64,000 bases of DNA from Limnohabitans sp. Bal53. GTDB taxonomy: Bacteria > Pseudomonadota > Gammaproteobacteria > Burkholderiales > Burkholderiaceae_C. The stretch is from assembly GCF_003063355.1 (NCBI RefSeq), contig NZ_NESH01000003.1, positions 186,001 to 250,000 on the forward strand, written 5' to 3'. A program made the translations under genes and the position numbers. The notes below the pieces were generated by a model that was not told where the DNA came from, searched no databases, and saw only the letters and a list, made by a program, of their open reading frames with translations. This document shows positions 54,253-62,354 of this stretch, one piece after another; within the stretch, counting starts at the first letter, position 1; each line of letters opens with the position of its first letter.

Positions 54253-55146
54253 ATGAACAGGATCACCCGCTGTCCCTCGTGCACCACGGTTTATCAGCTG
54301 GGGGATGCCCATTTGCAGGCGGCCAAAGGCTGGTTGCGCTGCGGTGCTTGTGGTCATGTTTTTGACAGCACGGGTTTGGTGTTGCGCTGGACGCCAGCGC
54401 CCGATGTGTCAGCGGTTTCGTCTGCAGCACCAGCGTTTGCCCCTAATGGGTACAGCCCGTTGGGTGCTGTTCAGGCGCATCAAGGGGCTGACTTGGTGGC
54501 CGACCCGGCAGACCGTATTGCAATCGATGGTTTGTTGAAAAAGGAAGACCCCAGCACATCCGTTCAGGCGCTGTCAGCGCAGGTCGAACTGGCCGCTTTC
54601 GAACAGGCTTTGTCCAGTTTCAAGCTTGAGCCTCTCCTGACTGATGATTCGGTCAAGCCAGAGAAGTCAGCTGCTGCTGCGCCCTCCAACGCTTGGATGT
54701 GGCTTGTCCCGTACGCCGTGATGAGCTTGGTTTTCTTGCTCATCCTTCAGTTGGCTTATGTGCAAAGACATGCCCTGGTGGCTACATGGCCTGCCAGTGA
54801 ACCTGTGGTGCGTCATGTGTGCCAATCCTTTGGTTGCCAAATCGTTCCGCTGCGCGATGCCGAGGGCGTGGTCATCGACAGCTCCAGCTTGGTGCAACGC
54901 AGTGAGGACCATGTGCTGACTTGGTCCGTGCGCAACACCACGCTTCGCGTTCTGGGCACAACGGCTTTGGAGCTGAGTTTGATGGACCCACAAGGCAAAC
55001 TGGTCGTGCGAACCGTGGTATTGCCTGAGCAGACGGGGGCGCCGCCAACCCTGTCCCCTGGCCAGTCCTGGTCTGGCAGCTTGAAGGTTCTGGTCTCGCC
55101 CGAGCTCATCTTCAGCGATTACAGCTTGCTCAGTTTTTACCCTTGA
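54253..55146 (+). CDS. Zinc-ribbon DUF3426 membrane protein
   Basis: 297 residues. The N-terminus is a MJ0042/zinc-ribbon type finger: CPSCTTVYQLGDAHLQ...RCGACGHVF (two CxxC, residues 8-37). A low-complexity linker, one membrane segment (WLVPYAVMSLVFLLILQLAYV, about 152-172) and a C-terminal DUF3426 domain follow (CQSFGCQIVPLRD, LTWSVRNTTLRVLGTTALELSLMD, GQSWSGSLKVLVSPELIFSDYSLLSFYP; only parts cited). So a cytosolic zinc finger is joined to a periplasmic beta domain. Function unknown. It is next to accBC-prmA in many betaproteobacteria. Confidence 0.9.
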   Translation: MNRITRCPSCTTVYQLGDAHLQAAKGWLRCGACGHVFDSTGLVLRWTPAPDVSAVSSAAPAFAPNGYSPLGAVQAHQGADLVADPADRIAIDGLLKKEDPSTSVQALSAQVELAAFEQALSSFKLEPLLTDDSVKPEKSAAAAPSNAWMWLVPYAVMSLVFLLILQLAYVQRHALVATWPASEPVVRHVCQSFGCQIVPLRDAEGVVIDSSSLVQRSEDHVLTWSVRNTTLRVLGTTALELSLMDPQGKLVVRTVVLPEQTGAPPTLSPGQSWSGSLKVLVSPELIFSDYSLLSFYP

Positions 55147-55177
55147 TCTGGGCCGGTTAGCCATCTCTCTTGTACGT

Positions 55178-55211
55178 AAAAAAGCCCGGCACTGTTGCCA
55201 GTGACGGGCTT
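55178..55211 (-). terminator. Terminator of the histone H1-like gene
   Basis: On the minus strand AAGCCCG (55211-55205) pairs with CGGGCTT (55188-55182), with an inner CACTG/CAGTG stem, and six T residues follow (rc of 55178-55183). It lies 25 bp after the stop. In the plus direction there is no T-run, so it serves the minus-strand gene, though the DUF3426 message also runs into the stem. Confidence 0.85.
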
Positions 55212-55235
55212 GGTGGCTAACGCCTTGACTGTGAA

Positions 55236-55790
55236 TCAGGGCTTGGCGGCCGAAGGAAACGGCCACGCAGCTTGAGGGTTCAGAGTCGTTTGTGCAGCAG
55301 GGGCAGCGGGTGCTTTGGATGCCTTCTTTGCTGCTGGTTTTTTGGCCGCTTTTTTCACAACCGCTTTTTTGGCTGCTGGTTTTTTGGCTGCAGTTTTTTT
55401 GACTGCTGCTTTTTTGGCCGGTGCGGCTTTTGGGGCGGGAGCCGCTTTTTTGGCGGGAGCCGCTTTTTTCGCTACGGCTTTTTTGGCTGGTGCTGCCTTT
55501 TTCGCTGCTGGCTTTGCGGCTGCGGCTACTTTTTTAGCTGGAGCAGCTTTTTTAGCTGGAGCGGCTTTTTTAGCTGGAGCGGCTTTTTTAGCTGGAGCAG
55601 CTTTTTTAGCGGCTGGCTTTTTGGCTGCGACTGCTTTGGTGGCAGGAGCGGCTTTTTTAGCTGGAGCAGCTTTTTTGGCAGCGGGTTTCTTGGCTGCGGC
55701 TACTTTTTTAGCTGGAGCCGCTTTTTTGGCCGGTGCGGCCTTTTTCGCTGGAGCAGCTTTTGTTGCTGCTGCTTTTTTTGCAGTTGCCAT
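55236..55790 (-). CDS. Histone H1-like Lys/Ala/Pro-rich DNA-binding protein
   Basis: 184-residue, extremely basic low-complexity protein built almost entirely from (A)APAKK-type pentapeptides (about 30 copies), similar to the AlgP/Hc1/BpH1 class of bacterial histone H1 C-terminal mimics. It has no folded domain. The C-terminal part is less repetitive (SKAPAAPAAQTTLNPQAAW). It is predicted to bind the DNA backbone and influence nucleoid packing. Start MATAKKAAA at 55790 has SD GGAGAA 7 bp upstream. Repeat copy number is likely to vary between strains through slippage. It lies behind nrdB on the same strand, after a terminator. Confidence 0.9.
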   Translation of the reverse strand: MATAKKAAATKAAPAKKAAPAKKAAPAKKVAAAKKPAAKKAAPAKKAAPATKAVAAKKPAAKKAAPAKKAAPAKKAAPAKKAAPAKKVAAAAKPAAKKAAPAKKAVAKKAAPAKKAAPAPKAAPAKKAAVKKTAAKKPAAKKAVVKKAAKKPAAKKASKAPAAPAAQTTLNPQAAWPFPSAAKP

Positions 55791-55808
55791 GATTTTCTCC
55801 TTGATCAA

Positions 55809-55822
55809 GTTGAGAACTCAAC
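55809..55822. repeat. Palindrome in the 5' region of the H1-like gene
   Basis: Perfect palindrome GTTGAG-AA-CTCAAC starting 19 bp before the H1-like ATG. Could be a small operator or an RNA hairpin over the 5' UTR. No other evidence. Confidence 0.35.
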
Positions 55823-55905
55823 GGAAAGGGAACGCTTGGTGCTTGTTGGATTGCACAAAGCGATCCATGGCGCTGGGGAAGTCCCCAATGCCATGAACGC
55901 GGAAA

Positions 55906-55947
55906 AGCCACACCAACCAAAGTCCGAAGACTTTGTCGTGTGTGGCT
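55906..55947 (-). terminator. Two-part terminator after nrdB
   Basis: Outer arms AGCCACAC (55906-55913) and GTGTGGCT (55940-55947) enclose an inner 7-bp stem CAAAGTC (55918-55924) / GACTTTG (55929-55935) whose loop reads TTCG on the minus strand. The minus-strand transcript continues GGCTTTTCC. It begins 36 bp after the nrdB stop. Confidence 0.7.
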
Positions 55948-55982
55948 GAAAGAGGGGGGACATGGAAGGGTGGATCAGAAGA

Positions 55983-57122
55983 TCAGTCCCAGGACAAGGC
56001 CCCGCCGGTTTGGTACTCGATGACCCGGGTTTCAAAGAAGTTGCGTTCTTTCTTCAGGTCGATCATCTCGCTCATCCAGGGGAAGGGGTTCTCTTCGTTG
56101 GGGAAGAGAGCCTCCAAACCGATCTGGGTGGCGCGGCGGTTGGCGATGTAGCGCAAATAGCCTTTGAACATGGAAGCGTTCATGCCCAATACGCCGCGGG
56201 GCATGGTGTCTTCGGCGTACTGGTATTCCAATTCAACCGCTTTGAGGAACAGGTCCTTGATCTCGGCTTTGAATTCGTTGGTCCACAGCTGGGGGTTCTC
56301 GAACTTGACGGTGTTGATCAGGTCGATGCCAAAGTTGCAATGCATCGACTCGTCGCGCAAGATGTACTGGTATTGCTCAGCAGCACCCGTCATCTTGTTT
56401 TGACGACCCAAGGCCAGAATCTGGGTGAAGCCCACGTAGAAGAACAGGCCTTCCATCAGGCATGCAAACACGATCAGCGACTTGAGCAGGGTCTGGTCAG
56501 TTTCCAGCGTGCCGGTCTTGAAGTGAGGGTCCATGATCACGTTGATGAACGGGATCAGGAACTCGTCCTTGTCACGGATCGATTTGACTTCGTTGTAGGC
56601 ATTGAAAATTTCGCTCTCGTCCAAACCCAATGACTCCACGATGTACTGGTAGGCGTGGGTGTGGATGGCTTCTTCAAAGGCTTGACGTAACAAGAACTGG
56701 CGGCACTCGGGGGCTGTGATGTGGCGGTAGGTGCCCAGCGTGATGTTGTTGGCGGCCAGTGAGTCGGCTGTGACGAAGAAGCCGAGGTTGCGCTTGACGA
56801 TGCGTCGCTCGTCTTCGGTCAGACCGTTGGGGTCCTTCCACAATGCGATGTCGCGGTTCATGTTCACTTCCTGCGGCATCCAGTGGTTCGCGCAGGTGGC
56901 GAGGTATTTTTCCCAAGCCCATTTGTACTTGAAAGGCACCAACTGGTTGACGTCGGTTTGGCCGTTGATGATGCGTTTGTCGGCGGCATTCATGCGGCGT
57001 GGCGCCGCAGGGGCAGCTGCGCTAGCAGACGGCGCAACGCCGCCAGCTGCATTGTCTGCACCGGTGAAGGAGGGCATTGCAGGCTGCAATGCGGGTTTGA
57101 CTTGATCGTCCCAGGACAGCAT
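55983..57122 (-). CDS. nrdB: Class Ia ribonucleotide reductase beta subunit
   Basis: 379-residue R2 subunit with the diiron centre and tyrosyl radical. Metal/radical residues are in [14 protein letters not shown], with Glu, His and the radical Tyr in E-A-I-H-T-H-A-Y spacing as in E. coli ETIHSRSY, then GLFFYVGF and [11 protein letters not shown]. The C-terminus ([13 protein letters not shown]) is the tail that docks on NrdA. An N-terminal Ala/Pro-rich extension begins MLSWDDQ, repeating the LSWD of the C-terminus. It is 141 bp downstream of nrdA in one operon. Confidence 0.95.
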   Translation of the reverse strand: MLSWDDQVKPALQPAMPSFTGADNAAGGVAPSASAAAPAAPRRMNAADKRIINGQTDVNQLVPFKYKWAWEKYLATCANHWMPQEVNMNRDIALWKDPNGLTEDERRIVKRNLGFFVTADSLAANNITLGTYRHITAPECRQFLLRQAFEEAIHTHAYQYIVESLGLDESEIFNAYNEVKSIRDKDEFLIPFINVIMDPHFKTGTLETDQTLLKSLIVFACLMEGLFFYVGFTQILALGRQNKMTGAAEQYQYILRDESMHCNFGIDLINTVKFENPQLWTNEFKAEIKDLFLKAVELEYQYAEDTMPRGVLGMNASMFKGYLRYIANRRATQIGLEALFPNEENPFPWMSEMIDLKKERNFFETRVIEYQTGGALSWD

Positions 57123-57263
57123 AAAAAATTCCAGTTCTCAAATTATGAAAGCATGACCACAAATTGCAAAGCCGTTCATCCATTTAGGACGCAGGCTGCG
57201 CATGAAGTGTTGTGCCATTGCATCGAACAGCGCACGCGAATGCGCTGCGCGGTGCAAGGACCC

Positions 57264-60191
57264 TCACTGACAAGCTTCGCAACCTGGGTCATCGATGGCG
57301 CAGAACTTGACGTCGGTGGCAGGGACAGCAGCCATTTGCGCTTGCGCGGCCGAGGCAGTTGCCTCCATGGCGCTCATGCCGCTACCGGGCGCACCCGATG
57401 CAGACACTGCGTTGTGCGAGCCGGAGCTCACGGTGGATTTTTCAACTTGCGTGGCGCTCGAGGTGCGCAGGTAGTAGGTGGTTTTCAAGCCGCGCAACCA
57501 AGCGAGCTTGTAAGTGTCGTCGAGTTTCTTGCCCGATGCACCCGCCATGTAAATATTGAGCGATTGCGCTTGGTCAATCCACTTTTGGCGACGCGCTGCG
57601 GCCTCGACCAGCCAAGTGGTTTCGACTTCGAACGCGGTGGCGTACAAGGCCTTGATGTCTTGGGGCACGCGGTCGATGGGGCGCAGCGAACCGTCAAAGT
57701 GTTTCAGGTCCATGACCATCACGTCGTCCCACAAACCCAGACGCTTCAAGTCCCGCACCAGGTAGCTGTTGATAACAGTGAACTCGCCCGACAGGTTGGA
57801 TTTGACAGACAGGTTGCCAAAGCAAGGCTCGATCGAGGCGTCTACACCAATGATGTTGGAGATGGTGGCGGTGGGCGCAATGGCCACGCAATTGGAGTTG
57901 CGCATGCCGTCTGCTTTGATTTTCTGGCGCAAGGCATCCCAGTCCAAGGTGGACGAACGGTCTACTTCCACATAACCGCCGCGCTCGCGTGCCAGCAAGT
58001 CGATGGTGTCGAAGGGCAAGATGCCTTGGTCCCACAACGAGCCTTTGTAGCTGGAGTATTGACCACGCTCTTTGGACAACTCTGTGGAGGCCCAGTACGC
58101 GTAGTAGCAGATCGCTTCCATGGACTGGTCAGCAAACTCAACAGCCGCTTGTGAGGCGTAAGAGATGCGCATCTCGTAGAGCGAATCCTGGAAGGCCATC
58201 AGGCCCAGACCCACGGGGCGGTGGCGGATGTTGGAGTCGCGTGCTTTTTTCACCGCGTAGTAGTTGATGTCGATCACGTTGTCCAGCATGCGCATGGCCG
58301 TGGAGATGGTCTTTTTCAGCTTGTCGTGGTCGAGGACCTTGCCGTTGGCACTGTCCTTGAGGTGGCGAGAGAGGTTGACCGAGCCCAAGTTGCAGACCGC
58401 GGTTTCGGTGTCGCTGGTGTTGAGCGTGATCTCAGTGCACAGGTTGGACGAGTGCACCACACCGGCGTGCTGCTGAGGTGAGCGCACGTTGCAGGCGTCT
58501 TTGAAGGTGATCCAGGGATGGCCGGTCTCGAACAGCATCGACAGCATCTTGCGCCACAGGTCGGTGGCGGGCACTTTCTTGCTGGGCTTGATCTCGCCGC
58601 GTTCGGCTTTGGCTTCGTAAGTGGTGTATGCTTTTTCGAAGTCAGCTCCGAATTTGTCGTGCAGATCCGGGCAGTCCGACGGCGAGAACAAGGTCCAGTT
58701 GCCTTTTTCCATGACGCGGCGCATGAACAGATCGGGAATCCAGTTGGCCGTGTTCATGTCGTGCGTGCGGCGGCGGTCGTCGCCGGTGTTCTTGCGCAGC
58801 TCCAGGAATTCTTCGATGTCCAGGTGCCAGGTTTCCAGGTAGGTGCAGACAGCACCCTTGCGCTTGCCGCCCTGGTTGACGGCGACAGCGGTGTCGTTCA
58901 CCACTTTGAGGAAAGGCACCACGCCTTGCGACTCACCGTTGGTGCCCTTGATGTGCGAGCCCATGGCGCGTACGCGGGTCCAGTCGTTGCCCAGACCGCC
59001 CGCGAACTTGGACAGCAAGGCGTTTTCCTTGATGGACTCGTAAATGCCGTCCAGGTCGTCGGGCACGGTGGTCAGGTAGCAGCTCGACAACTGTGGACGC
59101 AAAGTGCCGCTGTTGAACAGCGTGGGGGTGGACGACATGAAGTCGAACGAAGACAGGACTTCATAGAACTCGATGGCGCGGGCTTCACGGTCGGTCTCGT
59201 TGAGCGACAGTCCCATGGCCACGCGCATGAAGAAAGCCTGGGGCATTTCGATGCGCTGCTTGCGCACGTGCAGGAAATAGCGGTCGTACAGCGTCTGCAG
59301 GCCCAGGTAATCGAACTGCAGGTCACGCTCGGGCTTGAGGGCCTCGGCCAGTTTCTTCAGGTCAAACTGGGCCAGTTTGGCGTCCAGCAGGTCGTTGTCG
59401 ATGCCTTTTTTGATGAACTGAGGAAAGTAATTGATGTATTCCTCGGCCATTTGGTTCTGCGTCACTTCTTTGCCCAGGATTTCCTTGGCGATCGTGTGCA
59501 TGAGCAAACGGGCGGTGACGTAGGTGTAATCCGGGTCTTTTTCAATCAGGGTGCGCGAAGCCAGGATGGAGGCCTTGTACACCTCCTCCATGGGCACGCC
59601 GTCGTACAGGTTGCGCATGGTCTCGGCCAGGATGGGCTCGGGGCTCACGTCTTGGCCCAGACCAGCGCAGGCGTTGACCATGAGGGATTTGAGGTAGTTC
59701 AGGTCCAATGCGATGCGTTTGCCCTGGTCGGTCACGTGCAAAGCCGGCTCTTGAGGGGCGGCCGCAACGGCCTGTGGTTGTTGGCTGCGCTCTTGGGTGC
59801 GGCGTTCGCGGTAGAGCACGTAGGCGCGAGCCACTTCGTGGTTGCTGCTGCGCATCAGGCCCAACTCGACTTGGTCTTGCACGTCTTCAATGTGGAAAGT
59901 GCCACCACCGGGGCGTGAGCGCATCAGGGCGCGAACCACGTTCTGGGTCAGTTCCTCGACCACTTCGCGCACGCTGGCAGAAGCGGCCCCTTGGGTGCCG
60001 TGCACCGCCAGGAAGGCCTTCATCATGGCCACGGCGATCTTGTTGGGCTCAAAGGGCACCACGGCGCCATTGCGGCGGATGATCTGGTAATGGTTGAGGG
60101 GGTGCACTGTGGCGGCGCCGGCATGGTCAGCGGACAAGTTCATCAGGCCGGAGGTCGTGGGGGTGATGGTCAGGTCAGTTTGCATGGTCAT
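57264..60191 (-). CDS. nrdA: Class Ia ribonucleotide reductase alpha subunit
   Basis: 975-residue catalytic subunit reducing ribonucleoside diphosphates. An N-terminal ATP-cone (YQIIRRNGAVVPFEPNKIAVAM, allosteric activity site) is present, perhaps followed by a second regulatory stretch. Active-site cysteines are in LSSCYLTTV (C225 of E. coli), SSNLCTEITLN (N437/C439/E441) and TAVCNLGSVNLS (C462). The C-terminal redox pair is in DDPGCEACQ, with the upstream CAI. Start MTMQTDLTI at 60191; 60185 is an alternative. A strong promoter with tandem NrdR boxes lies 80-130 bp upstream. Confidence 0.95.
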   Translation of the reverse strand: MTMQTDLTITPTTSGLMNLSADHAGAATVHPLNHYQIIRRNGAVVPFEPNKIAVAMMKAFLAVHGTQGAASASVREVVEELTQNVVRALMRSRPGGGTFHIEDVQDQVELGLMRSSNHEVARAYVLYRERRTQERSQQPQAVAAAPQEPALHVTDQGKRIALDLNYLKSLMVNACAGLGQDVSPEPILAETMRNLYDGVPMEEVYKASILASRTLIEKDPDYTYVTARLLMHTIAKEILGKEVTQNQMAEEYINYFPQFIKKGIDNDLLDAKLAQFDLKKLAEALKPERDLQFDYLGLQTLYDRYFLHVRKQRIEMPQAFFMRVAMGLSLNETDREARAIEFYEVLSSFDFMSSTPTLFNSGTLRPQLSSCYLTTVPDDLDGIYESIKENALLSKFAGGLGNDWTRVRAMGSHIKGTNGESQGVVPFLKVVNDTAVAVNQGGKRKGAVCTYLETWHLDIEEFLELRKNTGDDRRRTHDMNTANWIPDLFMRRVMEKGNWTLFSPSDCPDLHDKFGADFEKAYTTYEAKAERGEIKPSKKVPATDLWRKMLSMLFETGHPWITFKDACNVRSPQQHAGVVHSSNLCTEITLNTSDTETAVCNLGSVNLSRHLKDSANGKVLDHDKLKKTISTAMRMLDNVIDINYYAVKKARDSNIRHRPVGLGLMAFQDSLYEMRISYASQAAVEFADQSMEAICYYAYWASTELSKERGQYSSYKGSLWDQGILPFDTIDLLARERGGYVEVDRSSTLDWDALRQKIKADGMRNSNCVAIAPTATISNIIGVDASIEPCFGNLSVKSNLSGEFTVINSYLVRDLKRLGLWDDVMVMDLKHFDGSLRPIDRVPQDIKALYATAFEVETTWLVEAAARRQKWIDQAQSLNIYMAGASGKKLDDTYKLAWLRGLKTTYYLRTSSATQVEKSTVSSGSHNAVSASGAPGSGMSAMEATASAAQAQMAAVPATDVKFCAIDDPGCEACQ

Positions 60192-60271
60192 CTTTGTGTT
60201 TTGGGTCCGGGTTGTGGTGGTCAAACGTGTTGGGATTACCGTTCGGCGGTGTTTGTGAAAATTTGTAACGG

Positions 60272-60319
60272 ACACTATATCTGGTGTCTGGCGTCATGAC
60301 AAGCCACTACAGGTAGTGT
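60272..60319 (-). promoter_or_regulatory. Tandem NrdR boxes upstream of nrdA
   Basis: Box 1 is ACACTATATCTGGTGT (60272-60287). Box 2 is CCACTACAGGTAGTGT (60304-60319). Both fit the NrdR-box palindrome acaCwAtATaTwGtgt with a few mismatches. Their starts are 32 bp apart, about three helical turns, the arrangement needed for cooperative NrdR binding. Box 1 covers the -10 and box 2 is just upstream of the -35. nrdR itself is not in the window. Confidence 0.88.
60274..60302 (-). promoter_or_regulatory. nrdA promoter
   Basis: Minus-strand TTGTCA (60302-60297; 5 of 6 to TTGACA), 17-bp spacer, and TATAGT (60279-60274; 5 of 6 to TATAAT). It predicts a start near 60267 and a 5' UTR of about 76 nt. 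It is interleaved with the two NrdR boxes. Confidence 0.8.
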
Positions 60320-60591
60320 ACCGGCTTCATGTGGCCTCTGCTCGAAAGAACAAGGATTGGGTTTTGAAGAGGCGGTCTGCATCGACGTTTCAGTGGCTGA
60401 AAAAAAGCGCTGAAAATCAAGAAAGAAAGGGCTTTGGCAGAGCAAGTTGAGTGGTGACGCGTCTTTCGGCGGCATTTCTTGCTCAATGGCTTGATTTCAT
60501 GGCCCTGCCTCACGTTGGCTGAGGCGTTCAAAAGTTGTTGGAGCGATTAGAAAATGTAAAAACAAACAAAAATAATTTTTTCTGTGTCGCA

Positions 60592-61182
60592 TCAAAAACA
60601 CAAGGGGAAACACTGATTTGGCAGTTTGACCGATGCTTTTAGGCGTGGCCAGTCAAAACCCGCCCCCGGATCGTGTTTGCGGCCCGGTGCGATGTGCTCG
60701 TGACCGGCGATGTGGGCGATCGGGTAATGCCCATGCAAGGCCAGGCACAGCTGGCTCAGTTGCGCGTATTGAGCGTCCTCGAACAAATCGCCCTCCAGGC
60801 CTTCGAGTTCGATCCCGATCGAGTCGTCATTGCATTGAGGGCGTCCTCTGTACTCGGACTGTCCGGCATGCCAAGCCCGGTCGTCGGCGCTGACAAACTG
60901 CCACAGGCTGCCGTCACGCCGAATGTAGAAGTGCGAGGAGACCTGAAGGCCCCGGATTTGAGCGAAATACGGATGCGCATTCCAATCGAGCTGGTTGGTG
61001 AACAGCGCTTGCACTTCAGGACCACCGTATTGGCCGGGCGGCAGGCTGATGGAGTGGATGACGAGCAAATCGATGCACGCGTCAGCGGGTCTGGGGCCAA
61101 AGTTGGGCGAATCCAGTCTTTGGGCCCGCGCGTACCAGCCTTGGTCCCAAAGGTGGGTGGGTTCGGCGGCGTGGTCAGGCAT
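60592..61182 (-). CDS. ampD: 1,6-anhydro-N-acetylmuramyl-L-alanine amidase AmpD
   Basis: 196-residue cytosolic zinc amidase removing the peptide from anhydro-muropeptides in cell-wall recycling; loss commonly derepresses AmpC in species with AmpR. Zinc/active residues lie in LLVIHSISLPPGQYGG (first His), SSHFYIRRDGSLWQFV, SIGIELEG and HEHIAPGRKHDPGAGFDW (His and Asp). Start MPDHAAEPTHLW at 61182 gives a length near E. coli AmpD (183); a GTG at 61299 would overlap the previous gene by 65 bp and add an unlikely leader. Functionally upstream of Mpl (48.7 kb). Confidence 0.94.
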   Translation of the reverse strand: MPDHAAEPTHLWDQGWYARAQRLDSPNFGPRPADACIDLLVIHSISLPPGQYGGPEVQALFTNQLDWNAHPYFAQIRGLQVSSHFYIRRDGSLWQFVSADDRAWHAGQSEYRGRPQCNDDSIGIELEGLEGDLFEDAQYAQLSQLCLALHGHYPIAHIAGHEHIAPGRKHDPGAGFDWPRLKASVKLPNQCFPLCF

Positions 61183-61234
61183 GTTGGGGCGTGGTCGGTG
61201 GCGCTGGTCGGGCTGTGCAGGCAGGCCCGGGGTG

Positions 61235-61477
61235 TCACACCGGGTTGCGGTCTTGTGCGGCTGCGCGGTGCTCGGTGCTGCAGTACTGGCCTTTTTCACC
61301 CATGACGGCTTCCTCTTGCGGCAGGTGGATGCCGCAATGCAGGCACACCGCCATGTTGGCGGGGGTGGCCGGTGTGGCCGCGGTGGGGGCTTGGGGGGCG
61401 TCTGAGTTGCTGCGGCGGCTGCGCTTGAAGGCCCAGATCGCCAGCAAAATGACCAAAAACCAAATCAGGTATTTCAT
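61235..61477 (-). CDS. PP0621-family small membrane/zinc-finger protein
   Basis: 80 residues. N-terminal membrane segment (KYLIWFLVILLAIWAFK, about 2-18), basic patch KRSRRS, Ala/Thr/Pro linker, then a Cys/His cluster MAVCLHCGIHLPQ...GQYCSTEHR that looks like a zinc knuckle (residues 51-72). This is the pattern of the PP0621 family, of unknown function. Its ATG overlaps the CcsA-like stop by 4 bp, so it is coupled to that gene; ampD follows after 52 bp. Confidence 0.85.
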   Translation of the reverse strand: MKYLIWFLVILLAIWAFKRSRRSNSDAPQAPTAATPATPANMAVCLHCGIHLPQEEAVMGEKGQYCSTEHRAAAQDRNPV

Positions 61478-62277
61478 CCCACGCGTCCAATCAAGACTTC
61501 CAACACAAAGCGCGAACCCGCGTAAGACAGCAGCAGCAGGCCCGCACCGATGTAGAGCACCCGCACGGCGCGGCGGCCACGCCAGCCCCATTGGCTGCGA
61601 CCGACCAGCAAGGTGGCAAAGGTGAGCCAGGACAGGACGGCAAAGACGCGTTTGTGATCCCAGCGCCATTCGGTGTGGCTTTGGCCATAAAGCACCTCGC
61701 CAAACAGGGCGCCGGCCACCAAAGTGGCTGTCAGGAGCACAAAACCGGCTGCGACAAAACGGAAGGTCAGGCGCTCCAGGGTCAACAAGGGCAGGCCACT
61801 AGAGCCTTCGTGGGCCAGTCGGATGTCATGTTCTGTGCGCGTCATCATCCAGGCATGCACCACGGCTGCGGCAAACATGCCATAGGCCGATAAACCCAGA
61901 GCAAAGTGAAGGGGCAGCCAAGCTGAGGCCTGGGTGGTGAGCAAGGTGCCGGGAAACACCCAAGCGAGCACCACGGTGAGGGTGCCCAAGCTGCCCACAG
62001 CCCAGCGGGCCTTGAGTTTGGGGAAGAACTGGGTCTCGATCATGTAGGCCGTGACCACCAACCAGGCGGTGACCGACAGCGCCGGGGCAAAGCCAAAACG
62101 CACAGGCCCCATCAGCAGCACCAGCAAACTGATGGCATGCAAGGCCCAGGCCAACCAAAGCAGGCGGCGCGCATGCACATCGCTCAGTCGGCGGGGCACC
62201 AGAGCGGGCAAGGCATAGGTCAGGGCTGCCAATGCCGAGAAGGGCAGCGTCCACAAAGGCGCACTCGCTAAAATCAT
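61474..62277 (-). CDS. CcsA/YpjD-type cytochrome c assembly membrane protein
   Basis: 267-residue inner-membrane protein with about eight hydrophobic segments. It belongs to the cytochrome-c-assembly (CcsA/CcmC-like) family; the periplasmic tryptophan/heme motif is present in reduced form as SHTEWRWDHKRVFAVLSW. It resembles E. coli YpjD, encoded beside ffh just as here. A direct role in heme export is not proven for YpjD-type members. A TAAACT box 7 bp before the ATG and no SD suggest a leaderless message. Divergent from ffh (77 bp). Confidence 0.9.
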   Translation of the reverse strand: MILASAPLWTLPFSALAALTYALPALVPRRLSDVHARRLLWLAWALHAISLLVLLMGPVRFGFAPALSVTAWLVVTAYMIETQFFPKLKARWAVGSLGTLTVVLAWVFPGTLLTTQASAWLPLHFALGLSAYGMFAAAVVHAWMMTRTEHDIRLAHEGSSGLPLLTLERLTFRFVAAGFVLLTATLVAGALFGEVLYGQSHTEWRWDHKRVFAVLSWLTFATLLVGRSQWGWRGRRAVRVLYIGAGLLLLSYAGSRFVLEVLIGRVG

Positions 62278-62284
62278 GGGTCCG

Positions 62285-62290
62285 AGTTTA
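62285..62290 (-). promoter_or_regulatory. -10-like TAAACT before the CcsA-like gene
   Basis: On the minus strand TAAACT (4 of 6) ends 7 bp before the ATG at 62277, in the divergent interval with ffh. No SD is seen, consistent with a leaderless start. Confidence 0.35.
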
Positions 62291-62354
62291 GCCTTTCAGG
62301 CGCTGCCGCTGGGGCTTCGCCAACACGCTTGACCGGTTTTTTCTGGATTCCCCC

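Larger units (their letters stand above)
60192..60591. other. nrdA upstream region
   Basis: 400 bp without a gene. The part 60192-60320 holds the nrdA 5' UTR (about 76 nt), promoter and NrdR boxes. In 60321-60591 I see no convincing reading frame, RNA gene or hairpin; the segment 60545-60590 is AT-rich. Confidence 0.6.

Noticed and set aside
55315..55896. Plus-strand frame with repeated AAFLAGAAF, looking like a membrane repeat protein
   Set aside because: It is the antisense reading of the Lys/Ala repeats of the H1-like gene, which has an SD, start and terminator on the minus strand.
61183..61299. Longer AmpD from GTG at 61299
   Set aside because: It would overlap the PP0621-like gene by 65 bp and add a Ser/Thr/Pro leader absent from AmpD proteins.
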